From NCBI GenBank assembly GCA_905220665.1, contig CAJNAR010000027.1:124001-188000 (forward strand): a stretch of 64,000 nucleotides of DNA. Reading direction: 5' to 3'. This document shows, piece by piece, positions 21,746-33,268 of this stretch (its first letter is position 1; each line of letters starts with the position of its first letter). This DNA is from Albugo candida. Its lineage: Eukaryota > Oomycota > Peronosporomycetes > Albuginales > Albuginaceae. Position numbers and translations under genes: made by a program. Below the pieces are notes generated by a model. That model was not told the origin of the DNA, searched no databases, and was given only the letters and a program-made list of their open reading frames with translations.

Positions 21746-24700
21746 TACAACTATTCTGATTCCAATGACGTAAAGACCTTAAGAAATGCAATAAAGCGTT
21801 TTTTTTAATAATGATCGTCCTTACATTTCATACGCAACTCTACTGCTGCCACTGAACGCAGATCCGAAGACAGGGCATTGTATCGTTCTATCCTCTTGAT
21901 TGGGAATCTTTGTACAAGTGCTTGCTTTTTTTGTTAGACATAGAGCAGTGGAAGGAAAGAGCACCACGGCAATGGCATTGATCGTTAAATCAAGTACATG
22001 TTTGACAGGTCTTCATTCCGTTAAATGAGTGTGTGCCGTGAATGAAGCAGCAGTACGAGAGAAAATACTCTACTACACGAGTTCACTGTTCTAAGGCCAT
22101 AAACCCACCAGAGCGATTCAAGTACTTGGTCGCTTAAGAGAAGGCGCCATGCGGTTACTTAGTGCGTACACTAAAGTTCAAGGACTTACACGAGGTACTC
22201 TGACGTTCAGTCAACATCACCCATGCATAGCCAGAGAAGCCTCAACTTGGTTTGTTTGAGACAAGAAGATGCACTTTCATTCGCTTGCGTTTTGTTGATT
22301 TAGGTCGATTTTTGTGGGACTTGTATCTCATGTACCGTATCGAATATACGGCTAAAGTGTCAAATACCCCAATGATCGATGAATTTGCCATACACAAAAG
22401 CGATCCAAGCGAGAATATTTTTTAGCCGTACAGTGAAAGCATTTCTAAAGCACTCCCTGAACTGATCATGAAAATTAATTCGGGACTGTAAATGATTGCA
22501 CGCAAAAGACACCTATCCAGAGTCCAATAAGAACAACATGGCGAAGCCGAGTAAATGAGATTCTGGTGTCTCAAAGCTGCCCAACTGCGTGATCTTTGCC
22601 CGCTTTTAGTTTTTAAATTGACAGAGTAAAGGATGGCCAATTTAAATACTTTCTGTGCTTGCCAATGTGTTGAAGATGTAGTGCTACTTCGCTATCAGCG
22701 ATTACTATGAATTCGATTTGGTGACTTCGTGATCAGCACTTTTAAGCAGATCATTGAAACAGAACCCAAACAATCGCTTGTGGTCAGATATTAGAAAACA
22801 GCAAGGCTTTCGGGGCTTCTAATATTTATGAAGAATGAGCGCTTTTTTGCTGATTTAGAATTCCATATGGAATAGTATGTCTAGCGTAAAGACGTGAGTA
22901 TTCTTAAAAGAGGGGCTTTGAGACGTGATCGCTGTTACCGATGGCAAAAGACTTCAATTAACGATTTACCTATCCACCGATACACTTCATGGTACACCAG
23001 CGTAAGAAAAATAACGGGAAGAATATGTCTCTAAGGACAGAAGCACATATCCAGCCGATCCCAGGTGCTCTACGATGTTGAGCGCTATGACCAAGAAGAG
23101 CAAGAAATGTTACGAATACACTAGAAAGCTAGCTAGTTCTTCTTCTCTCTTTCCACCGTGAAATTTAGTAGGAACGCAGCTAATTATTTATCGAAACAGG
23201 AGAAGATGTTTTGGTAAACCAATGCATCTCTTTATTATGTCGTGAAAATCAAGCTACCTACTCGCCACGACAATGGAGAGCACTGGTTTGTATCAATTTC
23301 TGATCTAAAAACTCGCTAGCAATCATTTCTCGAATACCACTTCTGTAGATTCTCAATCATATCGGGGATAAATCGTGTCCCGAAAATGACAGTGTGAATG
23401 TAGCCACGAAGCAATCACTACGTTTCATTACCTACATAGTTGAATGAGTATCGGCGCCATCACCGAAAAATAGTTATAAAAAAAATCTCTGATCGAGGTG
23501 GTGATATCTTGCAAACACGAAAATGCAACTTATGACTAATGTATGATCGGCTTGAAGAAAAACTTACCGCCTTTAGCATGCAGGAATAGCAACTATCTCG
23601 ACAGAGCTTTGCGGGAATAATCTGTCTCAGTGTACATTGCACATTGCGGTCGAAAAGAGTCGATATTTGTATTCCACCAAGATGAAAAATCGTCCCATTT
23701 GGAGTGAGACCAACTAAGAAACCTCATTATCTCCAATATTGAATGCACCAAAATCCGAACGTTTTACTCCAAATATGCTGGTTCAGGGGACCGCTATACT
23801 GATACATCAAATACTTCGTATGCTTGCGGTAACTACTTTCTGATCGCGATGGTCAAACTGGGCCGAAGCCCTTCGAATCAATTTTTTCATTTCGGATATC
23901 ATTGATCTCTATAGCGGAGATATTGAAATTGCAATTCTTATTCGAGTGCATTTTGGTAGAAGATGTACCCTTAGCAAAGTCAAAAACTTGGTGGTATTTG
24001 GTTGAAGATACGCTGCTTAGTAGTGAATGATCTGACTGACATGGTGCACGTAAGTTGTCAAAGGCGATGTATCATTTGGGAAATAGAGTTTAAATTGGGA
24101 GACATGATGTGCGCTTCTCAAGTTGGCATTATCAAACATTTTGTTGAGAGAGAAAAAACCATTACATTACAGATCGGTGAATATGAACTATCAGGTTGTT
24201 TCTTCATCGTAAAAAAGCTGTTGAAATTGTGTGCAGATCAACTTGAAATGAGGTTGTCGTCATCTGCTTACCATGTCATAAGTTGATAAGATTATCGGTC
24301 ACCACGACAAATTTCTACAAAGTATCAAACGCGTAACAAATTACCTCAAACTTTTACACGACCGTACCTCAAGAATCTTACGATCCAGATGCGTAAGAAC
24401 TCACTCAAGGTGCATTTCAGCTCGTGTACAGGACATCCACATCGGTATGCTTCGAAAACATCAGAGCTGTTACCTGAGACGATTCGAAAGCTCGAAACTT
24501 TTTTTGCGATGGATTTCAGCGAAAACAATGACAGAATTCAGGTGGTATCCGTAGCTAATTAGAACACAATTGCGTGTCTAAGATGCAGCTAGACCAAGTC
24601 ACACCGGACGATAGAATGGGCTCGATATACGTGTGCAATCGATGCGCGCAAGTGGATCAGGCTACGCAGAGAATTCTCAAATTGTTATCAAATACCTTGT

Positions 24701-26398
24701 CAAAGCAGATCAATCAAACGACTATATGGAGCCGCTGACATGTTTGAAGCATTTGCTTCCCACTCCTCATAGATTTCGTGCAGTACATGAATAATGTGCT
24801 ACAAAATTTCAAATAAAACCAGTGCTCCATGGTGCACACTATAAATCAAACCAGACGCTTTTGCTCTATTTATTATCATCATCCAATTTTGAATCGAAGT
24901 CAAGTAGCATGTCATGCCGATTTGCAACCCCGGGAATTCATTAATCAATCATTGATGAATTCACGCAATCAGCACGGTCGTTTTATCGTACATTTGATGT
25001 ATTTTTCTAAGCAAGTGTGATATATCTTAATATGCACTCCTATCGTCCGATATCATCCCCAGCTCTTTCCTTCTATTAGTCAAGTCAGACGGACTGTATT
25101 GCTGTGCGATATTCTTAGGCTTTTACGTAAACTTTGAGATTTCTCAAACCTCAAGGGAATAGTTAACCACCATAATGGCACAATGGATGAACGATCATGT
25201 AAGGTGCAAAGTAGCTGAAGCCGAAACGAGAAAGTCTCATAAATCACTAAAATGCAATCTATTCAGAGCTGTGACTCGTTTCTCAATATTCCTTACATCT
25301 CATTTCAAAAGCCTCCTAAACCCCAGGCGCCTAACAATGATCATCGATTGTTAGTGGAGATGGTCTTGATAATAAGGTATCGCTTTCTCAAGCTATCTCT
25401 TTTCATCTCGCTCCGTTTTAGTATGCTATTGTACCCTTATTTTGTCGCCTCATGTAGCCTTGATATTTGCTCCTTTAGCGGAGATTCGTGCACTTTTCCT
25501 GTTGTTACTTTCCATTTCTTAATTTTACGACAAAAGCAGCATCACCATGGTTGTTTCCTTTGCGTCACATAATTTTTTCAGTGCATCAGGTCCATGTACC
25601 ATGTCATGTGCGTCAACGTGAAATTTCCCACAAAAGAACCAAACGTCGAGCTTCATTCGAAGATCTTGAGGACAACCCGTGAGTGCTTCACTTTGTTCTG
25701 ACTTGCGATCAGCTTTTCGTCCTTTGCACAACGCTACACCCAATACTTCGCGATTAAAACGACTCGCGTCTTTTGATCAAGCTACAGTCAAGATAGATCG
25801 AAATTATATTGGAAGAACGTCCGGCCGCTCCCTATTGTTTTGCTACTCTTCTCTCCATCAACGCTAAGCATGAATCGTTTGATTTGATTGCGCTTTGCCT
25901 ACTTTAATTCACTCTGTGATTGCTGCGATTGAATTGTATACGTTCGGCCATTATTGTATTCGAATTGGAACTGCTCTCCGCGCTTCGTTCACATAAACGA
26001 AAACGATGATATAAAAAGCTACTAGCCTCAGATTGCCCGAATATTGCACGGAAACAACCACAGCCAGTGCAAGCTGTGGTCTGTTGCTAGAATGGATAGA
26101 AATGATTATTGGTCCGCACACCATATCGATGAAGCACACAAATGGAAGAAATCACGATCATGTGGTGCATACCTACTGAGCGTATGCGATGACGTATGAG
26201 ATAGTTTTGTCAATCAGCTACAAAATTATGTAAAGCTGTCTGCAGCATTGTATGGTGCAGCGTCACGTGTTAGTGTGAATACAACCAATTTATCTTACTC
26301 GACTAAAGAATAGCTGTACACAAATGGATAAATCATACTGCGGGTGCTCAGGTAGATTATCTTATAGGCAAACAAAGCAATTCTCATAGTGTGATGAT
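21746..26398. other. Gene desert with weak coding-like scraps
   Basis: No gene can be supported. A Cys-rich minus-strand stretch at about 23460-23720 reads LTPNGTIFHLGGIQIS and then CRDSCYSCML, which may be a decayed extracellular protein. A plus frame at about 24002-24286 is open but unrecognised. An open plus frame at 24352-24561 (RTSRILRSRCVR) has no family either. The remainder looks non-coding. Confidence 0.35.
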
Positions 26399-27575
26399 TT
26401 AGAGGATTCTAGCAGCCAACTGTTTAGAAGGTGTCACAAAGGCAATGATGTATTTTTCTGAGTTGCCGTCTTTTTGGAATGCGATACCGTTAGTCCTGCT
26501 AAGTGTAGCTCCAATGACCCATTCATCATTTTTACTGAGTCGAGCTGCCAAGTAGCACTTCGTGTCGCTCTCCCGTATAATATAATTCGCTTCTGAAAAT
26601 CTGAATACTGGATCTCCATTTTCTTTAAATACGAAAATCGGAGGATTCGGACGGGTGAATAAATCACAAGAAATTAATGATTGTTTGATTCTCTTACCGT
26701 AGTGGGCCACCAATTCATTAAATGCCCATTCTGGAAAATAACTGACAACATCGGAAAAGTCGAAATATACCGGTTCGTCACCTTCTAAGTGACTCTGGTC
26801 ATCAGCAATGTCATATGTGAATTCAAATGGACCGATGTGTAGGCCAGCATTGTCATTCGGGATTAAGTGATAATTGCCCCATTCGCGATTGTCCACTTCT
26901 TCTGTTGTTGTTAGCGTCAGGGTTGGCGAGGGATCATTTGCCGCCCACTCCATCACGACGTTTCGTTCTTGGCTGCTTTTCCCGCCACTCTTAACAAGAT
27001 TGAAGCTGAACAATTCGCAGTCGTATTTTTTTTTGCCTCTTTTAAGCTTCTGTATGATTTAATTGTCGTTGCGTCGGCTGGAGTCAATCCAAGTAAAGTA
27101 TCTTTCATATGATCGCAGTCGTCTTTGGTTGTGGTATTAGTACCTTAACCGAAGATCGGTCGACTTTGTCTTTCTTGTCGAGCACGAGACGGATCGTGAG
27201 CGCATTCGAATACTGGAATGCCACATAAAGCCAAACGAGTTTCTTTATAGCCATCATTGTTGTTGATGGTGAATTCCAACTCCAGTGGCTCCGCTACACC
27301 GCACAATACAAAAGTGGGACAGAACTCTTCTTGGTTGGTCAGTGATTGTATTTGAAATTCTATCGAAAGATGTTGAGGACTAGGTACAAACATTTATAAG
27401 CCAATGCTTGTGCAGCAATGTTGTGCGATTGTACTGTTGACGCAGTCAATTTCTGCGTATAAATTTGGAATCGAATGCCGAATGGAGCTTTGAGAGTACC
27501 TCTAAGACTTGCTTTTGTATCGCTTCTTACAAGGTTTGCAGAAGAATGGAGGAAAAAGGTCCTGCAAGATTTCAT
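26399..27575 (-). pseudogene. Unknown gene, frameshifted (possibly one gene in two or three frames)
   Basis: Minus-strand coding-like sequence continues from about 27575 (KASLRGTLKAPFGIRFQIY) through EFCPTFVLCGVAEPLELEF and CGIPVFECAHDPSR, passes a stop near 27147, goes on as DCDHMKDTLLGLTPADATTI, then changes frame at a run of nine A (27026-27034) into KYDCELFSFNLVKSGG and stays open to a TAA at 26399. The last open frame has no ATG at its start, which supports a broken gene rather than an independent one. The C-terminal 200 residues include FEFTYDIAD and VYFDFSDVVSYFPEWAF. Family not recognised. A sequencing error in the A run would reduce but not remove the damage, because of the upstream stop. 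Confidence 0.4.
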
Positions 27576-30500
27576 ACATTAAATGTTTATGATCTGAAGA
27601 ATCTAGACAAATGCCAAGTAGCTTTTTCTGATGCTTTACGCACGCCGGTGAATTGACAAGATTAGGCTACCTGCTTAACATAGTACTCCTCCCGGTTTGA
27701 ACATGATTACTATTCACTCTCGTCATATTGGGTCTTGGGGGAATAGAGAATCGTAATTCAAACAAAATGTCAATACTCGTTCGTTTTTTATACTTGGTAG
27801 CTCCAACCATGTGTACATATAAAACGAAAAAAAGAGTTTGCTGATCTACGAGCGTAGAGCTATAGCCACTATGCTGTTACTACATGTTTGCATTGCACTC
27901 ATTTTTGTTTGTTAGCCTTAATAGTAAGTACCTCCCATCTGGATGCAATGCACTATTGCATCGGAATCATGTGCTGTACAAAATAGGCTATTTCGCGAAT
28001 CTGTCTCTGAAATAGTGATTCGTGGTGCTGATAAACCAAAACTCTCCACAAAAATGAGCTTCATAATAAATAATGACACTTTGCAGCTTTTGCTGATACT
28101 TACCTTGATCGATATCATCAGCAATGCTATATGGAGAATAATTACATCTACCACACAAGCTGCGAGATTTCAATACTATACTAAGATCATGTTAGGTCAG
28201 TCGTAATTCTGGTTTCTTGTAGCGCTCAAGATTGTTTGGTATCACAAGAGAGGTACTGCTTTTGAATGCTAGGATCTTGGGTAATTCCCTACGGCTATGT
28301 ACATCTCACAGCATTAACTAAATCGCCGTGGTTGGTCTGAAAAAAAAGTGCAATCTAGGAGCGGTCTTGAAAGAAGCGTACAAATGGCGTTGAAAAATAG
28401 CGTCGAATACTATCGACTGACAGCAGCAACTACGATTCGATCAATACGAGACATGATGACTAGAATGCTCATCTCATCAATCAATCATGACTCGTTTCCA
28501 TCGTCAGCTAAACTTCGGACATATTCTCCTTGCAGCGTACGTGCTGATAAATTTTCTGTACTGCTGCATCTGAGCGTAAATAAGACGGGACTAAATAACG
28601 TTTTTGAGGTCTGTAGATAATTTAGCATCTTGACGCGGTTGAAACAGCAGCGAGAGGGAATATTCTTTGCAGATAGCAACTGATAAATTCTACCCAATCT
28701 GTCTCGAAACCCTGAAAGTGCTAGTGCACTTTTTTTAAGCATCTCCAGATGCATATATGCTCCTCAATCATGCGCCACCATGCCCAGTGGCCAGATGAAG
28801 TGCTTATAGAACATAAGAGCAAAGTACTCGTTTTACATTGCATTTAGTAAAACTGGTTACTTTAAGGTCGGCAAGCGATGTAATCTCGAATTTGGTATCC
28901 ATAAAATGTGCTCTGGCAAAATCATGCGTTTGTCGGAAGTGTCTTTTGTTTTTATATTTATGAAGCTCAGAAATGCGTAGTGCTTCCTGAAAACGAGTCT
29001 TTCATCAGTTTGAATTGCGTCACATGGCTTCGAAATCTTGATCCCACAACGACGTTATCAACAAAGTGGTGCAGGGACCAACATACCTTGCTCAGAGATT
29101 CACAAACGCGACAACGGCTACACCTGTAAAGGCAATTATCTTCCAATATGAGAAGTGAAAGTCGCTCGCTATATGGAATAGCACTGACATCCAAGATAAA
29201 GAGAGAGTTGCAATTCTGGAAAGCACACCAGCATCACCGCCGTACATTCTCAGCTCGTGCAGAGAATCTCTGACATGCTCTACATTGTTCTCATTCTATT
29301 CAAGTGCGGAGGGACATGAAGTTTCAACGACCGATTTTAGAACGTCAGGATATGTTTTGTATGAAGACCCTCGACTCTAAAACGTGTCGTGAATCACAGA
29401 CCATCGATAGACGCATGTTCAAAGCCAAAAGCGGAGCATTTAGATTTCCGCAGGGCTCCCCTCATCATCGATATAATAGGTAGAGAAACCAGAATTGGGA
29501 ATTCGTGTCGTTGTATCTCCTCGCGGGATAGTACGAACATCAGTGAGCATGTGACAGCTTCTACCGAACGTTCGGTGTATTCGTACACCGATACAACGCA
29601 AAACAAGAAGAAATTTCTGAGATTGGATGATTCACCTAGAATGATAAGGACGATACGAAATACCGGTTGCGCGCACTGCTCACCATTTATATCGGGCTCT
29701 TCGAGCTTGTGAAACCAACTCAACAAATTCGCTCGCGTTGCAGTGTATAACTCGGACTATTCTTAAGTGCAGTGAGCGTAAAACCTTAAATCCTTGGTTG
29801 AATCAGATGTAATGCAGGGTACAGCTGTGAAACTGGAATTACAAAATATTCCGTGGCTGGCTGCTTGACCAGTTTCGACTACTGAAAGAGAAATTGGGAG
29901 CGCATAGTTTTCGTAACAACTTCGCATACGTTGGACATGAGCTCAGAGATTGCTGAGAATTACCTTCAGTAATTCCATTTGATACAAGCTTGTACAATAC
30001 TTCATACATGATTGATGTTCCTCGCCGAAAGCTCTTCGTACAAGTGATAGACAGCATGCTGACCAGTGCATAGTGGTGACTGGTTTTTTCATTAGATCCA
30101 AGTACTATTTTCTTCGCATGTCACATTGAGTGCTACAAAGTCCGAGCATGTGAGATTCGTTTCTTGCCAATTTGACGACTCCAAATCATGACAATCTAAA
30201 CTCTGTACGAAATGATCGAATTCGTTCCTACTGTTAAATGGCAGTCGTACAGGTGGCATCATTCAAGTTTCGCTTTTGACAGCGAAAAGTCTGGTAAATA
30301 CAGTGCTGCATAGCTTGCAAACTACGCAATTTCCAGAAAGAGATACGATTATAATGGAAAGCCTTTTCTCATCGCATGTACTGGTATACTTCCGTCGCGT
30401 CCTTTGTATCGTTGTTGTCTCACTTGACGACCGTAAACTTTGGAGCTTTGACGTCTGGGATTCGCTTAATTGGGCGACTGACAGAATTTATCTTCAGTTT

Positions 30501-31200
30501 AACCCTGAGTCAAGTCGAAAGCAACCTTGATGCGCTCCGCTTCATAGAAGCACATAATGTCGAGCATGGGCTGCAAATATTTGCGCTCAGAAATGTCCTC
30601 GAAGAAGCATTCTAACTTAGCAGCTTTCGAATCCATCCTGAGAGATCAGAGAAGTGAGTCGCGACAGTTTTCAAGTTTCGATGCCTCAGAAACATGTAAG
30701 ACATCCGGGGGCTATCCACCAGGTACCCGTTTCCATCGAGGTAGGTATATCATCTAGAAAGTCAAACTGTTCACATGAATGCTGTCTGGTGTTCAATCTT
30801 CCCTAACTTTGATGTCACCACTTTCGCTATCGCATTTACTAGTTGGAAAGTGACCTGTGAATGAAATTTATAGATAATATAGTATTTTCTTTATGGCTCA
30901 CACGATCGCTGTCCAAATAAGCATACTTTTACTTTTATCAACTTTGGGCAAGCCTTCTGAGCAAATGATCAAGTTGGTCTTAGAAAACGGGACTTCATTA
31001 CATAAATTGAAGTTTTATCTCAGTCTGTACCCTTGCTGGTGTACCATATATGCATTCGGTAATCACTGGCAACTTCGAATCGTCGAATTTCCGTCCAGAA
31101 TATTCTTTTTTTCAAGCGACTAATCAAAATGGTTCGAAGATACTCTTGTGGCTCCACAGAAAAACGATGTTGTTGATTTTCGTTTTCTAGTGCCAAATGC
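27576..31200. other. Gene-poor stretch with coding-like scraps on both strands
   Basis: Scraps include a minus frame at 29394-29726 (RIVLIILGESSNLRNFFLFC), minus 29930-30057 (GTSIMYEVLYKLVSNGITEG) and minus 30520-30640 (FFEDISERKYLQPMLDIM, AERIKVAFDLTQG). They look like decayed exons, but none is identifiable and none has a confirmed start. The other open frames appear to be chance. Confidence 0.3.
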
Positions 31201-31229
31201 ATCAATGTCTGCCAGCTTTTATACACAGA

Positions 31230-32735
31230 TTGCGCCTGCGTGCTCCAGCAAGCACTTTTGATATTTTCAAATACTGACATTTGGACACACTCATGTGACT
31301 TCTGAAGGCGGTACGATCGGATTGATTGCTTTTCAGTGGTTCGTGCGTCCCAAAATTGCCGGACTTTCCTTTCTTTCTTTCCCTCGCAGCTCTAATTGGT
31401 TGCATGTTGGTTGCATGTCGACAGATGAACCCTAAGCTATAGCCAGGAGGTCGCCAGATGTGTCGATTCGTTTTTTTTTGCGAATGGAGTACTTGGGCGC
31501 TTTGCTGTTCCGATTGTGCGCCACAATGATTCGGAAATGAATCCAAAATGCGTTGTAACCCATAAGCGCTGCTTTAAAGTTGTGAAAGCAAAAAAGATGC
31601 GAGCTCGAAGAAGAAGAGTTCGAGCACCGCCACTCCTTGTCTTTGAAATAATTTCGGACCTGATACCTCGACAGTTGTGGCTTTTATCCTTGTTGCGAAT
31701 CCAGCCTTCTGACTGATCTGCTCGGTCTTCTTCCACGAGTTAGGGACCCTGTGAATCGATACTACGCGTGTAGTCGGCTTGGACTTGCGTGTAGCTATCC
31801 ACCCACTCATTAAACTGCCATGGGGAAAGAGAGTAGTGATATTGTCTGGATTATCATCGAAAACATTTGTCACGGAGTTGGAGCTGAACAGGTTACAGCG
31901 TTGCGGTCACGAGAATCCGTGTCGATATTGTGAGGATCCAGCGCTTTAGTAGTCTCCAAATCATGCTTGTCTGATTCTGATAAATATACTGGAATTGATG
32001 TCGTATACTCTCCATTTTACATTGGTTGAGAGCCGCGGTCACTGAGGCTTTTAGCTTCCTCCGGTTTACCCAATTGAATGAGAACGTCCGCTCGTGATAT
32101 AGCATATCGATACGATCGCCTTTTTCCAAAGCTTTTCCGTCGATGAGGGTCTTACTTTGATCGATTTCGATGTACCGATCCAATTCCACAATGCGAGTTC
32201 GAGTTGATGATACTCAAGGTACAATTGAGCTCGAATCTGTGCGAATTGAGCCTGATACAACAGCCACTGGTCGACGCTCTCCGCCAACGACAGCTCGCAC
32301 GGCGCCAGTGTCGTTTTGTTCATTTCTGTAGAAAACCGGTCTGGTCATATAAATCATTCGGGCAGTATCCCAATCGTTGGAAGAGGATATCGGGAGCCTA
32401 ACGTGCTGTTTTCTTAAGTGATCAACAGCTCTACTTTCTCGTAAGCCTTGAACGATGCATGATAGTCCTTCAAAACATCATACGCTTGAACTCTATCCAC
32501 CAGAAATCAGCCATTAAGGGGTGTTTCCACGATCAATTCTAGCTTTAGATCCATGAGCTCTTAAGCCTCTTTCAGGAACGACTTTGATACTCACTCTTTT
32601 CGGAATACTTTTCAATTGTTTTAGTATTTCTGCATTCACAAAGAGGCAACGAATTACTGCTACGGGTTGTGGTCTTAGCTTTGGGTGCAGGTACATTTAA
32701 GGGGGACTACATTCTTTATCGACTTTTGTGAACAT
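31230..32735 (-). pseudogene. Third copy of the TPR-nucleotidyltransferase gene, badly decayed (TPR half only)
   Basis: It starts at an ATG-equivalent at 32735 and runs down to the tail near 31230. TPR-half sequence is recognisable in pieces in all three frames, for example LAESVDQ, AQIRAQLYL, DDNPDNITTLF and ESLWRTIGTAKR, with frameshifts and deletions between them. At the 3' end it does not continue into the nucleotidyltransferase; it passes into the same foreign tail as copy 2 (QYLKISKVLAGARRRN). So copies 2 and 3 derive from one already truncated ancestor. Upstream homology to the intact promoter reaches about 33305 but is interrupted by a SINE. Confidence 0.8.
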
Positions 32736-33015
32736 ATCAATGTTTAAGACGAAATATTACGAAAAGAGGACGTTGCTATGGGATTGAAAGAGGATAAACA
32801 GTAGTGGTGGGATGGAGGTGAAGCAAGATATTCAACATAATCCATGATTAAGCTTATGGCGATCTTGCAATTCGGACGAAAAGCTGTGTGCTTCTTTAGG
32901 TATCGAAAGCGTCCAATTTGTCGATGCATCCGATATGAACCGGTTTGGTATCGGTTATTATACCTTCGTGACACACGCGTCGATGTTAGACCCAATATTG
33001 GACTTCAATGAGGAT

Positions 33016-33258
33016 TGTCAAGGATTTCATTACACTGTTTATCTGGTTTTTTAACTACCTTCCTTATCCTATCATGAGTCCCTGACCGTGTGAATATCAC
33101 TTAAGTCTGACTTCAAACCTAGGGAGGCAGATATTTTCCAAGCTTATTGCTTGGGTGGGCTCAAACCGCTGCCCACACTGCCGGGAATCGAACTAACGAC
33201 CTCCGGCAGGGGGTCCGTGCGCTCAAGTGCTTAACCGACTGAGCTGGGTACGGACCCC
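33016..33258 (-). mobile_element. tRNA-derived SINE, copy 1
   Basis: A 243-bp element on the minus strand. Its 5' part is tRNA-like: a box A region CAGCTCAGTCGGTTAAGC and a box B GTTCGATTCC followed by CGGCA, as in an RNA polymerase III promoter. A unique tail of about 160 bp follows and ends TCCTTGACA. It is flanked by a perfect 10-bp direct repeat, CAATGAGGAT (33006-33015 and 33259-33268), the target-site duplication. A near-identical copy lies at 57571-57818. No protein is encoded; mobilisation would need LINE machinery supplied elsewhere. Confidence 0.85.
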
Positions 33259-33268
33259 CAATGAGGAT

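Noticed and set aside
16882..26398. CRISPR arrays or bacterial-type operons
   Set aside because: No regularly spaced repeats are present anywhere in the window, and intron-bearing genes with eukaryotic families make a bacterial source implausible.
31020..31280. An F-BAR-like helical protein fragment downstream of TPR copy 3
   Set aside because: The stretch SVYKSWQTLMHLALENENQQ is helical and coding-like, but the resemblance is too weak to name a family; it is kept only as part of the shared-tail finding.
33140..33260. A tRNA gene
   Set aside because: Box A and box B are present, but the acceptor ends do not pair as in a tRNA, the tail is shared with the copy at 57.6 kb and a target duplication flanks the unit, so it is a SINE head.
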